Shown in pieces: positions 1 through 10,342 of a stretch of 32,297 nt of DNA. Numbering within the stretch: the stretch's first letter is position 1; every line of letters begins with the position of its first letter. A program made the position numbers and the translations under genes. The stretch spans positions 1 through 32,297 of the forward strand of contig JBBPSI010000264.1 of NCBI GenBank assembly GCA_038093515.1, given 5' to 3'. Below the pieces are notes generated by a model that did not search any database, was not told the DNA's origin, and saw only the letters and a list, made by a program, of their open reading frames with translations. The stretch comes from Butyriboletus loyo (lineage: Eukaryota; Basidiomycota; Agaricomycetes; Boletales; Boletaceae).

Positions 1-1312
1 GCCAGCAAAAAAGAAATCCCCCCTTCTCGTTAAACATGAGGTATGTTCTGACGATATCCCATGTGGTTGGCGTAAATGAGACGCGGCAAAAACAACAACA
101 ACGGGATCTCCGAATGGCGTAAGGAGATCTCTTACCCCTTAGTGATAGTGGATAGCCTGATTGTGGTTGGCTGCCACCTCGGAGATCGCTGATCGGTGTC
201 TTCCATTGCACGATCATGCTGTCGACACACCATGCCAATCTGTGAATTCGGATTTGGTCTACTGAACGCGTAGGTGGAGCTGAATGATTGACTAAATAAG
301 CTTACCGACACCTGGCGGAGCATGCAGGAGCGTGGGGCGAAGGAAAGACCGGATTCACTTCATAGGGACACGCACGCCGGACGTACGGCTAACTGGGTGA
401 CTTTTTTTCATTTTGTCTGGGTTTGTACATAATCGAGGGTTCGTCAGCCTCCAAGTGATGTGTCGCTTTTTTCCCCCAGCTTCTTTCCTCAGTCGCTCTG
501 TGACCAGCCCGAATACTGGACTTGTCTGTGTCAGTGCTCGCTAGTCTTTCTGCACGCAGACGCTCGAGGATTCTCGACGCCGCATGGGCAACACTGCGCC
601 GCCACTCGAGGAGATACGTCAAAATCAGCAGAGCGCTGAGCGCGCGCGTGTGCTCCCCGGTCACACACTCGAGTACGGGATCATTCTATCTTGACTAACC
701 GCCGAGAAATCTCCACATGTAAGAATTTCAAAGCATGTTTGCTCATGCCACACTACTGATCCCGCTCAGCTTCTAATTCGGCAGGCACGGTGGCGACCGG
801 GCCAACGGGTCTCGCCCCAAGTTACCCGCTAGTTCGATTGGCGATCCCACGACCGTGGCTCAACTCATTACTTGGGCCCCTTTGACCCCCTAAAAAGGAT
901 GTTGATTGGGCGTCGTCTTTACTCGCAAGGTATTTAGTTTCCCGTCGGTTGTTGATGGCGCGAACCTTAAAGTAAAGTTCTTCATTTGTTCCGTCGCACC
1001 CTTGTGAAGATCTAGAGTCTCTGAACAGGCGGTACCGGTATCGTGCCTTTTTGCACCGTCGAGACGCCAGCGCCATTGTTGCTAGTACTCTGGTTCATCA
1101 ATATCCCATGTCATTGTCATTGTCGTCCCAACCACCCTCCACCGAGCACCTCGTTCCAGGACGCTGGTACCGGAACTGACGCCACGCATACTAATGTGGG
1201 TTCACTGCTCCCTTTGGTGCTACACCCCTTGATGATTTCCCGTTTAGGACGACATTCCTTCTCGTCCTCTGACCAACTTTCCCTTCTCTCGTTTTCCTGA
1301 AATCGATCATAG
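1..1312. other. Left-end region with no supportable gene
   Basis: I see open stretches on the minus strand (for example 389-664 and 822-1076) but none resembles a known family, and none joins to a neighbour across good splice sites. The right part should contain the promoter and first exon of the gene whose coding exons begin at 1313. Candidate starts lie near 1108, where an ATG is followed by several possible donors, but I cannot choose between them. Confidence 0.5.
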
Positions 1313-2532
1313 CTATTCTCAGAACCAGTATGGTTATGCTCCTTACGAACCAGCTCACGACCACCCCAGCCAACCTTTTGTACACCAGACGAGCGGTGAC
1401 CTCGCAATCTCTTTGAGTGGACATCCTACACAGAACGCCTATACCTCTCAAACATCCCACGCCCCTTCCGCACCTGCATATCCGTACCCGTCATCAACAC
1501 AGCTTCCTTTGCTTGGCCTTGGTGGGCCTGTGGACCAGACGAAGACCGGATCTGCACGCCCCGCCCCTGGTAGCTCGATGCTGCATTTGATTGGCACAGG
1601 GAGGACAGAGTTGCCTAATGCGGGCACCAGACAGTACAGCCACCCTTCCAGTGTGGTGACTTCCCCCTCCCATCAGGCTTCTGACCCTGGCCCAAGCCGC
1701 CCACCTCCGAGTTCGCCCGAGAGAAAGCGATTATTGCCGTCACCCGACGCCGACGAGCATTCTGTGAGTGCTGTATCCCGATTCATGCGCCACAGCACAG
1801 CCGACACAGAAGCAGACAGCACGGAGAGTGGTGCCCCGCCACGACCAAGCACAAGGTGTACATTCCACGTCGTCGGATTCGCACCGCCGTAGGCGCAGTA
1901 ACTCGTACGTCTATGGGCGGGGTCCGGTGATTCCTCAAGAACGCTATACAGCCAGTAGCATCTCATCGTATAACACACCCGACCAATATCCTCCTATCAC
2001 TTTTCGCTTGGAAAATCCGGACCAGATTGGGATCCCGATCGTTGATGTTTTGAATAATGCGGACAGCTTTGCTCGTATGCGGGATCGCACACAGGCATTT
2101 AGCCATATGGGGAAGAAGACGTTCACGTTGCGTGTTCAGGTGAGCCTGTTTGGTTTGAGCGGGTAATTCCTTGCGTGGCTAAACATTGAACCGCATGGGG
2201 TTCCAGTGGCCGGGGTACAGACCGTGGTCCAAGACAATTGCTGCCATGGATTGGACAAACGAGCGCGCTCCTATCACACGTGTGAAACTCGCCAAGGCGG
2301 TTGCAACGGCCATCCGAGATCTGGTCGAGGTTAGTCACAATTAGTTCGGCTGTATGTGTGCTGACATCTTTCTTCCTAGAAATACCGCGACGAGCCATAC
2401 GATCCAGATTCTGCGGAGTGGAATGTCGGACCAAGTGGCATTCAGCTCGACCAGATCTGTCTCGTTGCGGTGCACCACGTGTCGAGAGGTAGCTGGCAAC
2501 CCAAGCTTTGTTTGCTTGAGCCTCGCCGTTGA
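1313..2532 (+). CDS. Conserved basidiomycete protein, function unknown (5' end unresolved)
   Basis: Exons read as 1313-1763, 1810-2139, 2207-2329 and 2380-2532, giving about 351 residues with phases that agree; the acceptor of the second exon has close alternatives. The N-terminal two thirds is low-complexity, rich in Ser, Pro, His, Tyr and Gln, and probably disordered, with a basic run HRRRRSNSY. The C-terminal third is compact and looks conserved: a region ending TLRVQ is followed by WPGYRPWSK, then DWTNERAPIT, a helix-like segment, and a final stretch with LVAVHHVSRGSWQPKLCL. I have seen similar C-termini in agaricomycete proteins but know no function for them. The first coding exon lies upstream and is unresolved; the first visible base is the third position of a split codon. 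No catalytic motif or membrane segment is visible. The neighbour downstream is transcribed in the same direction, 772 bp away. Confidence 0.7.
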
Positions 2533-3304
2533 TGCCGCCCGGCCCGCTTTTCCCCCTTTCCGGCGCATATCTATCTGACTGCGCGTTCTCCTTTTGTTCC
2601 GACATCGTTTCGTTTATATCGGCATTATATATCACCATTTCTTTCCCGGAACCGCTGCAAATTTCTCTCCAGTTAAAGGTATGTATCTTTGGTTGTTGTC
2701 TAGTACCCACGCTGAACTCACGAACGCCTCAGTGGCCACATTCAATTCATTATTTCGCAGCACATACTGATTAGAGGTGCATTCGCACGACATGGCATGG
2801 TATCGGATTAATTAACGGCTTACAGTTCAGCATGGTTCATCTTCTCGCTCCAGTTTCACTTTACATCCTATGAATTTTCCTTCGGGATTTTCGTCGTGGG
2901 CCGCTCTCTATTGATCAGCCATTTTTTTATTGTACATAAAGTACTAGAGTTATGTTCAATGTACATACGGAATTATATGGGCAAGCAACTGGGTTGCGTT
3001 GGCAATACACCTATTGGAACTCGGGGTGAAGTCGCGCTCGCGGAGTTGAAACGCCTTCGCTGATTTGAGATCGACTGCTCCGCGTCCAGGCCTTGTGAAA
3101 CCTTTCATGATGGACTTTGTTAGTGTTAATCACTGCCCGACCAAGTATGTACTGGTGTCCGAGTCTTTACATAAACTTTCTGCTGGGTCGGTTCGAGCTA
3201 ACGACGATCCCACAGTTCCAAGGACAGCCCTCTTACCACAGCCTTGCCACCGCATGTTGGTGACGCAGTCGACGGGCATCTCACTGCCCGAGATCGACGT
3301 GACG
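2533..3304 (+). promoter_or_regulatory. Intergenic region: 3' end of upstream gene and QTRT2 promoter
   Basis: This holds no gene I can support. It should contain the 3' UTR of the upstream gene and the promoter of the tRNA-ribosyltransferase subunit. The first half is AT-rich with TATA-like runs (around 2620-2640 and 2920-2980). An in-frame ATG at 3065 would extend the downstream protein by 80 residues, but those residues do not look like the family. Confidence 0.4.
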
Positions 3305-5314
3305 ATGCGATACCCATCGCTCGCATTTACCCTCCCACCTCGCATCCCAAAATTCGGTCCGAGGGTAGGTCGAGTCGCGCTCACACGCGATGGCGCTGAC
3401 GAGGCGTCGGCGAGGGCGAGCACGGGCGACACCGCGGTGAGCATCACGATGGACACGCCCAACATCTTCGTTGGCACCTCTCGCGGTATCGTACCACACC
3501 TTTCGCGAGATCATACCCATGGGTCGGACGCGATTCGGTGGATAGACGTCCCGTTCGAGTCATTGTGCGTCGTCGACGTTTCTTTTCCCTTTCCCTTTCT
3601 TCGTTGCCCACGGTGACGTTGTGCCACGGATCGTGGATGTTTTTGTTTATTTATGGCTTTTGGCTCTTGGCCTGTTGCCTGATGACTAACGCTTCATGCC
3701 GGGTACTCGTAGTCTGGAGCAAGTTCCCCCGGTTCCGACTTTACAGCACGGCCCACATCCGTTGCATAGGTTCTTGGGGTTCGACAAGGATCGACATATC
3801 ACATCCCTCTGTCTTCGAAACCCTTTCGACACGCGGGAGATGCCACCAAACGGAAATGCACACGTGTCTGCGAACTGCATGCGGGGTGTTAAAAAGGTCT
3901 GCTTCTATTATCGGAGAAACCAAAGATATTTTCGTCTGATGAGGGTATCGACGATCGACCGTCTGTTTTTTTATATCGGGGTGGTATGTACTAGGTGACT
4001 CTATCAGACTGGCGGAAGTACGTCTACAAGATGCAACCAGATGTCGTCTTTGCGCTCACCGACACACCGTTCACGCCGCCTCCGTATTCTCAAAGACGTG
4101 TCACGAAGAGCATCGAGCGGAGTACGACGTGGGTGGCAGATATACTGCGGCCGCTTCCTGGCGACGCCGGTTCATCTGAGCCGGACACGCCTCGACTGTT
4201 CCGACATTTGCTTAATGTCTTTGTCCACATGGCAGGCGGAACGTCGGTACCCGCACGCGAGGCTTTCGCCTATGGACTCCGGGAGACACTCCACGGTCCC
4301 GAAGCGGACGCTGTGAAGCCACTCCGATGCCTCGACGAGGGTATCTCTGGCTACGCGTTCGACCTCATCGTCTTGCGCGGCATCAAACCCACTCCAAACA
4401 CGTCACAGCATCAAAGCCTGCTCGACGACTTCCTCCTACTGGAGCGTCCAGAGATGATAAATTATCCTGAGCCTATCGCAGAGGCGCCGACCTCGAGTAA
4501 AACCGGAGAGGTCTGCCTGACGGCGTCGAGCATCTTACCCGTCCTGCCGAATGTCGCGTGCCTGCTCAAGGCATCGCTTGCGGAACTTTCCGAGCAGAAA
4601 CCTCGTTTCGTGACAGGGACGCGATCGCCCTATGAGATGCTCTGTCTCATCCGGGACGTGGGCGTTGATTTATTCGACGTCGGGTGGGCGATGAACGCTG
4701 CCAACTTTGGAGTCGCACTGGACTTTTGTTTTCCGGTGCCTGCAGACGACGCAGTGGATGGACGACGACGGAGTTTGGGGCACAACCTTTACGATGTCGT
4801 CTACGCGCACCAGCTTGGGCGTCTCGCAGATACGTTTGTAGGTGAGGGAGAAGGTGTGGATGGGGTTGCAATGCAGCGACGTATTTGCCCTTGTATCGCG
4901 TGTTCACCCCGCTCGCCGTCCTCCTACATTTTGCATAGCACCATCGATCATCAGTCGTGCGCTACCTTCGGTGATGGGGAAACAATCGTGCGGTGTGAGA
5001 AACCGCATAGCCGAGCATACATCCATCACCTCCTTCATGCGCACGAAATGTCCGCACACACGCTACTCGTGGCACATAATCTCGCAGTAGTCTCGGCGTT
5101 CTTGGCGGGTGTCAGACAAGTATGGGCGGAGAGCGGGGACGAGAGTAGGAGTGCGCGATTCGTACTCGAGGTGGATAGGTTTGGTAGTGCTTACAGCGAG
5201 AGTAGAGAGTTGTTCACTGCTGCAAAGAAAGATTGGGAATATGTGGATAGGGCAAGAGGAAAGGGGGGGCTCGCGAGGGCAAGGAAGAAGGAAGAGGATG
5301 ATCAAGATGAGTGA
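3305..5314 (+). CDS. QTRT2: Queuine tRNA-ribosyltransferase accessory subunit 2 (QTRT2-like)
   Basis: Exons 3305-3564, 3713-3896 and 3995-5314 join in phase to give 587 residues. This is the non-catalytic partner of eukaryotic tRNA-guanine transglycosylase. With QTRT1 it swaps guanine-34 for queuine in tRNAs with GUN anticodons; in animals the complex is at the mitochondrial outer membrane and in the cytosol. Family landmarks appear in order: an N-terminal segment with TSRGIVPHLSRDH, then SDWRKYVYKMQPDVV, KPRFVTG, GVDLFDVGWA, a CxCxxC zinc motif (Cys446, Cys448, Cys451), HSRAYIHHLL and the probable fourth zinc ligand His509 in VAHN. The spacing between Cys451 and His509 is 58 rather than about 26, because some 32 extra residues separate the CxCxxC from the HSRAYIHHLL helix; this may be an insertion or an unrecognised intron. 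I chose the 3305 start because MRYPSLAFTL aligns with the usual N-terminus. The C-terminus is charged and low-complexity. QTRT1 is not in the window. Confidence 0.93.
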
Positions 5315-5706
5315 CGAAGGGCGACACGGTTTAACACTACTAGCAACGAATGATGGTCAGCAGGGAATAGATGTTGATGTACGCTCCAAAAACGTGACTG
5401 ACTCGTAGAATCTATGTCACTGGACGGCACATACCCACCAAGTCATTGTTGCCGCCAATTGGTATACACGACGAAGGTTACTCACTCCTGCTTAAACACT
5501 GCACAAGCCGAGCACGAAGGAATAGCGAATCAAGTGTTGGGTACGAAGACAGCTATCATTCTACAAAATGCGATATCTCTATCCCCTGAAAAACGACGTT
5601 GAACGGGTTAGTTGGAGAGAAAGACAAACAACAGCAAGATTCTTATCTACCTTTGATACCTAGCAAGGGTGGATTGCGCTAGTCTCGGCGAGCATGTACG
5701 AGCACG
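5315..5706. other. Convergent intergenic region
   Basis: This lies between the 3' ends of QTRT2 (+) and ATP18 (-). I see no gene; it should hold both 3' UTRs and poly(A) sites. A 62-codon open frame at 5414-5602 has no recognisable features. Confidence 0.4.
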
Positions 5707-6113
5707 CTAGTGGTGTGATTCCGCCTCCCTCGCGATCTGAGCAGCATATGGGTTCTTTGGATCCTTGGCGTATGCTTCCGCTAACGTGGGGTGAGTCCGG
5801 AGGGAGCGAAGAAGAGGGTAGTAACACGTACAACGAACACCAAGATCCTGCATCTGGTTGACGAGGTAAAAAGTGATGCCGGAAGCGGCGATGAAGGGTG
5901 CCAACGGCCTCATGACCTGTAACGAGGTGACAACAACGTGTCATGCACGAGTTCGTGGCCCCATACGAAAGTGGTTGTAGGGACAGACGAGCGGTTGAAA
6001 GACGAGCAAGCAAATTTAAAAAAAGACGGTGTTAGCGTTGGAAGTCAGTGGTGGAATGGGAGACGTACGGGCGTGTTGAATCGTCCCCTCCAGAACAAGA
6101 TATATTGCAGCAT
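5707..6113 (-). CDS. ATP18: ATP synthase subunit J, mitochondrial (ATP18-like)
   Basis: Three exons, 6113-6069, 5916-5832 and 5780-5707 in transcript order, join in phase to give a 67-residue protein. Subunit J is a small single-span membrane protein of the F1Fo ATP synthase in the mitochondrial inner membrane, needed for dimer stability in yeast. The typical pattern is present: a short N-terminal piece ending NTPVMRPLAPF, a hydrophobic segment (about residues 20-40, IAASGITFYLVNQM), then EAYAKDPKNPYAAQIA and a C-terminal His-His. The first exon carries only 15 codons and is separated by a 152-nt intron. It was placed because its GTACGT donor gives phase 0 and the split restores the family's TPV-x-P junction. 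The second intron (51 nt) splits the serine codon before EAYAKDPKNPY. Length matches fungal homologues (about 60-70 residues). The gene is divergent from the mitochondrial J-domain gene. Confidence 0.9.
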
Positions 6114-6328
6114 TTCGTTCGAGAAGGGATTGGGCTGAGGTACTGGACGGACTTGGACTCGTGGAAAGACGCGCTGTGGAAAGTAAGAAGAGAATCGGGT
6201 GGGTCAAACCGGAGTGTTCTACTCAATATTGGTATGTCGTTCCCACGTTCCGCGACTCCTAGGACTCCACTGGCCATGGGACCACGAAACCCTCAGCATG
6301 CACGCACACATCAACTTGCCCTCACTCC
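6114..6328. promoter_or_regulatory. Shared divergent promoter of ATP18 and the J-domain gene
   Basis: Only 215 bp separate the start codons of two genes on opposite strands, both encoding likely mitochondrial proteins. Any promoter elements must be shared or tightly packed. I see no clear TATA box. Confidence 0.55.
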
Positions 6329-7312
6329 ATGTTCGCACGGCGAGTTGAATCATTGCCATCTCCTCCTCGTGGCATTCGCCAGTTCTCGTCGACAGCGCGC
6401 AGTCACAGGAAGCATATAGATCATTATGCGACCCTCTGTGTTCCAAGGACCGCTACCAAGGCCCAAATCAAGGTACCGACCAGCGTTGTCCAACGTGCCC
6501 TACTAACCAAGTCTCACGTAGACAAGCTACTATCAGGTAATATAATTGTGAACACTCGCACATCACACTCATGCCGGCGAGGGGCTCAGCTGAGCAAGAC
6601 GTATCATCCAGACGTCGCCAAGGACAATGCTTCACAAGCAAAGTTTCACGCCGTGAGCGAGGCGTATGCAATCTTGGGCGACGACAGAAAACGGTACGTT
6701 TTTCGGTTCCGTTGCTCGTTCACATTACCCTTTGCTCAACTCTGCTCAAGGCGTGAATACGACCGCTCCCTCGGCTCCCCCTTCAGTGCGGTCCACTCGC
6801 CAGGACAACACCCCCAAGCGACGACCACCCGGCCCTCTCAACAACCTGGCTTTAAACACTTTTGGCCCAACCACCCAAGAAACCGAGATCCCATGGGTAG
6901 TCATCCCCATGTTGGTCGTCATGACCACTACGAATACACGCGCGCGAGCAATCACATGCATCATCATCCTCAGTCTGGATCACAGGCATCGCACACAGGG
7001 TCACGCACGGATCCATTTTCGAATCCATTCGTACAGAGAGCGACGGGTCATCGCCGATCTGGGCCTGGTGCCGCCTCACAGTCTCATAGCACTGGATCAA
7101 GCTCTCAGCAAGGTGGATTTGAGAGTGCACGTGCCACGCCCTGGACCGCGTCGAGTGGCATGGGAAGGCATAGCTCGGCAGCCAATGGTCATCCGACGCA
7201 AGACGAAGCTGCGGCAGAGAGTTGGATGATGCGTGCGCTCGGGGCATCTGGGATCGTCGGCATTATCATGCTCGTTGCTGCGATTGGGGGTAATTCGAAA
7301 CGAACATCATAA
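6329..7312 (+). CDS. Mitochondrial J-domain (DnaJ) protein with C-terminal membrane segment
   Basis: Exons 6329-6472, 6522-6536, 6590-6693 and 6751-7312 give 274 residues. J-domain proteins stimulate the ATPase of Hsp70 and deliver clients to it. The N-terminus is rich in Arg and Ser with few acids (residues 1-30, ending RQFSSTARSH), as in mitochondrial presequences. The J domain runs from about residue 31 to 85: HYATL, then helix II with TSYYQLSKTYHPD, where HPD (59-61) is intact, and FHAVSEAYAILGDDRKRREYDRSL-type helix III/IV. No Gly/Phe-rich, zinc-finger or C-terminal DnaJ domain follows. Residues 95-240 are low-complexity His/Ser/Gln/Gly, and a hydrophobic stretch near 248-268 (ASGIVGIIMLVAAIGG) suggests a membrane anchor close to the C-terminus. 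The second exon is a 15-nt microexon supplying TSYYQ; without it helix II would be broken. It is divergent from ATP18. Confidence 0.88.
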   Translation: MFARRVESLPSPPRGIRQFSSTARSHRKHIDHYATLCVPRTATKAQIKVPTSVVQRALLTKSHVDKLLSGNIIVNTRTSHSCRRGAQLSKTYHPDVAKDNASQAKFHAVSEAYAILGDDRKRYVFRFRCSFTLPFAQLCSRREYDRSLGSPFSAVHSPGQHPQATTTRPSQQPGFKHFWPNHPRNRDPMGSHPHVGRHDHYEYTRASNHMHHHPQSGSQASHTGSRTDPFSNPFVQRATGHRRSGPGAASQSHSTGSSSQQGGFESARATPWTASSGMGRHSSAANGHPTQDEAAAESWMMRALGASGIVGIIMLVAAIGGNSKRTS

Positions 7313-8855
7313 ACATGCCTGTAGGTATGCGTTGCAATACGATACGATTGGATACCTGGTATGCCTGCCCCAGTCAATTGTACTCTACGACATCAAGAAG
7401 CGAATATACAAAGTGTATGAACCATATATGGTGTCGGTTTGATGTGCTCATACGCAATCGGTCTAGGGGGTGGAGAGAAGGCACCTGGTTCAAAAATCGG
7501 TGCACGCAGTTCTCACTCTGCAGGTCCTCAGAGCCAGCAAGGAGCTCGTGAATAGTGTTATGGTCGGCAAATGTGTCACCAAGGTGGCTAGGCGAGCGCT
7601 GAGGATCGATGCTCTTTACATGACGAACCTTGAAACGTTGAAAGTGGCCTACTTGCACATTGGCGATCCGTTCTTACTCCTCCTGCCTCGATCCCCGAGT
7701 CGCTGGTGAACAACGTGACGCCGAAAGCATCGCTCTCTCCAGGCAAGGATTCACATACACCACATCCTTCGATTCACGCGAGAGGCACGATTCCATTCGT
7801 CCATCGTACTTGGTGGATCTACCTATTGTCTACGCGCATCGCGCATCAAGTCAAATAAATTCGTTTTGCACCAGCAATTGAATAGGTAGGTCTCGAGATA
7901 TGGATGGCGTTTGTCGACATACGAAGTTGCATGTGCTGGGAGAATGGACTGGCACTAGCCCCTCCGTCTTCACAGCCTGGGTAAAAACCCAAACTACGGT
8001 GCGCTGGGACTGATGCCGATCATTCATCCACCACGCTGAAATTGTGAATGAGGATTTGGGCAGATACAACGCGAGGCCCTCTAGGCTTTGTTTTCAGTGC
8101 GACAGGTAGGAAACGAAGGTATGGCCAGTCCGGAATTGCGAAGGGTGCAAGAATGCTCGAACTCTCGATCTGTCAAAACATGAAACCCTCCCGCACGAAG
8201 GACTAGCTTCGAGAACTACCAGTACACCGATATGATACAAGTATGATACAATCGACAGACCGTTGATACCACAAATACAACCTTTTCCAAGTCAATGCTA
8301 CATTTCCGACCCATTTCCAAGTACACACTCTCCCTCTCTTCTACCCTCTATGCCTCGAACAATACTCAAGGAACCCTCTGCAATCTCCGTCTGCTGGACC
8401 CGTAGACTGTACTTCTGTGCAAATGTCACCGGTGACGAAGCAAGGCCCAGGACGCGGGAGTGTACTGTCACTTGGGATGGTCGCCGTGATGGATATCGTG
8501 ATATTGGTTGGCCCGACACCAACCCAGACGGGATACAGAAGGTCTAGTCTGTGGTCTCCAGAACAGTCGACGGTCCCAGACCGTTTACGGATTACACAGG
8601 AACGAAGGTAGCGCTGTCTGCGCGATGGCCGCGACGATCTAATGGCCTGTTGATCATTTTTGAGCTCGGTCAGTGGTTCGATAGACAGAAAGGCGCTCAC
8701 CAACGACATGCAGGAATGTCTATAATGTTAATACAACAACATCGGTCGCGGAAAGAATAACGAAAAGCCCGTAGTCGGTATTCGACATGGCGAGTCGCAG
8801 GTCGACTCTCTTGAGGCCCGTCCCAGTGTTGTAACGGATATAAATGATAATTGAC
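7313..8855. other. About 1.5 kb without a supportable gene
   Basis: Several short open frames occur on both strands (for example 8263-8547 and 8551-8760 on +, 8341-8709 on -), but none shows a known motif or convincing spliced continuation. Short near-direct repeats of ATGATACAA lie at 8232-8250. The region should include the 3' UTR of the J-domain gene. Confidence 0.4.
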
Positions 8856-9171
8856 TCAAATAATAATAAGCGAGCGATGATGAACAACTGTCGAAGCCGT
8901 AGAATACAGTCTATTGGTAAAGTGAAAAGTTAGCCTTTTGCTGTACGTTGGGCTCACTAAACTTACCGTGTTGGCGTACACGATATGAACTGGGGTATAG
9001 GAAGCTATGAACGCTTCATGAAAGAATACACCAGCCGCTTGCACTGACGTGGATGTATTCGAAGTCATCCAGAATATCTGAGCCAAAGGACTGGGTGGTG
9101 AGAGCGGCAGACTTTGATGGAGGTGGTGTGAAGGACGTATACGGCGGGAAGTCAAAGTCGTCCATTGACAT
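8856..9171 (-). CDS. Candidate small spliced gene, function unknown
   Basis: Three exons in transcript order, 9171-9049, 9004-8967 and 8910-8856, are separated by introns with canonical ends (GTCAGT..TAG, 44 nt; GTAAGT..CAATAG, 56 nt). They join in phase to a 71-residue product ending at TGA. The first exon encodes an acidic/aromatic N-terminus (MSMDDFDFPPYTSFTPPPSK, later DILDDFEYIH). The last two exons are less protein-like, so the splice choice may be wrong. I do not recognise the family. The open frame across the same bases without splicing is less plausible because it loses the acidic N-terminus. There are no close neighbours on the same strand. Transcript data would settle whether this is coding. 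Confidence 0.4.
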
Positions 9172-10342
9172 GTAGAGATGGTTTGCAAGCAGATAAGATT
9201 GTGTATTGGTTCAGCGAAGATATCTGGGGGGGTTTGGTGTGCTATCTCCGTAGTCGACTCAACCTTTATTATATATCCGGAGGATAATTTATTGAGCATG
9301 TTGCTACAAAATGCCGTTCCGATTGTTTTAGGCGTTCTACAATAATCGCAGATCCCTATTCAACACCATTTATGGAAATGACAGTATTTCCGTTAGCGAG
9401 ACAATGTGTTTTATTTTGAAATTCGATCGCTTATGGTTAGCGCGAAGACATTCTTTCCTTATTTATGCATGCCGAACCACGATAACTCAATGCCGGAAGA
9501 CAAACACAATTCCCGGATGACAAACAGATGACAAACATGGACCCTCAATTGCACAAAAGCTTTTATTTTTATTTTATTTTTTAATCCCATTTACATATAC
9601 ATGTTATGTACACGATTAATTACTGTACGGATGATGTGTACAACCCCCGAGGGCTTCAACCCACCATTATGGAAATTCTAAAGACACTAGGTGGCCCTAC
9701 CATTCCACCAGCCCCGCCCCGCCCCGCCCCCGTCCAGTGCCATGCACCAAAGCTTTACAACCGGTGAGGTCGACTAGGAGAAAATCAACGCCAACATCAA
9801 CATTCGGATTCTCGGCACGAGGAAAATGTATTCAGACGATGACCTCTTTTGTGATGCATCGTGGAGGGGTCGGCACCTATCTACTACGTCCCGTCGCCTA
9901 CACTGCCTATCCCCTACTCCAACGGCGAACAAGTTAGCCGTATAGCTGCAAGCAGAATGTTCGTTTACCAAGGTTGAGGGGCCTCGGGCATTGATATACT
10001 TGAACGCAGCAAATAGTTGTCAATGCATATGGAATGACTTTCCTAGTAGTGCCGACCCCAGCGGTCAACAAGATCCGCCCAATGCCAACGTCGCAGCCAC
10101 GCATCCAACCCTGAGTCCTCATTGCTTGTGGCAGAGAACAGCGTGAAGTGCCATGTTCGGTGTGGGTCTCGAGTCAGCGGTGGGCAAATCAAGGTGCTCA
10201 AGAACGACAACATGCAAGTCGCCAGTTGTCGGCGTACCTCTATCATAAAATACTGTATTTTGTATCGAGCGCTGTCGCAATACGCCTGGCCTACAGTTTA
10301 TTACTAATATATCTGTATTTTTCTGCAGCAAGTAGCTTGGAC
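9172..10342. other. Non-coding region with GC-rich pentamer repeat; HPM1 promoter at right end
   Basis: I see no gene here. The left third is AT-rich with poly(T)-like runs near 9561-9583. Four tandem copies of GCCCC lie at 9711-9730. The right end, up to 10342, should contain the promoter and leader of HPM1, with an AT-rich stretch at 10245-10330. Confidence 0.45.
9711..9731. repeat. (GCCCC)n tandem repeat
   Basis: Four consecutive GCCCC units followed by an extra C. It is a simple GC-rich repeat in an otherwise AT-rich spacer, about 610 bp upstream of HPM1. Confidence 0.8.

Noticed and set aside
2123..2710. 195-codon minus-strand open frame
   Set aside because: It lies opposite the well-phased conserved exons of the plus-strand gene and has no motif of its own.
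3065..3304. Upstream in-frame ATG that would extend QTRT2 by 80 residues
   Set aside because: The extra residues do not resemble the family, whose N-terminus aligns at MRYPSLAFTL (3305).
6852..7247. 131-codon minus-strand open frame over the J-domain gene
   Set aside because: Antisense shadow of the low-complexity His/Ser region of the J-domain protein.
8341..8709. 122-codon minus-strand frame and overlapping plus-strand frame at 8263-8547
   Set aside because: Both overlap with no motif, no clear splice partners and ordinary composition; neither can be preferred.
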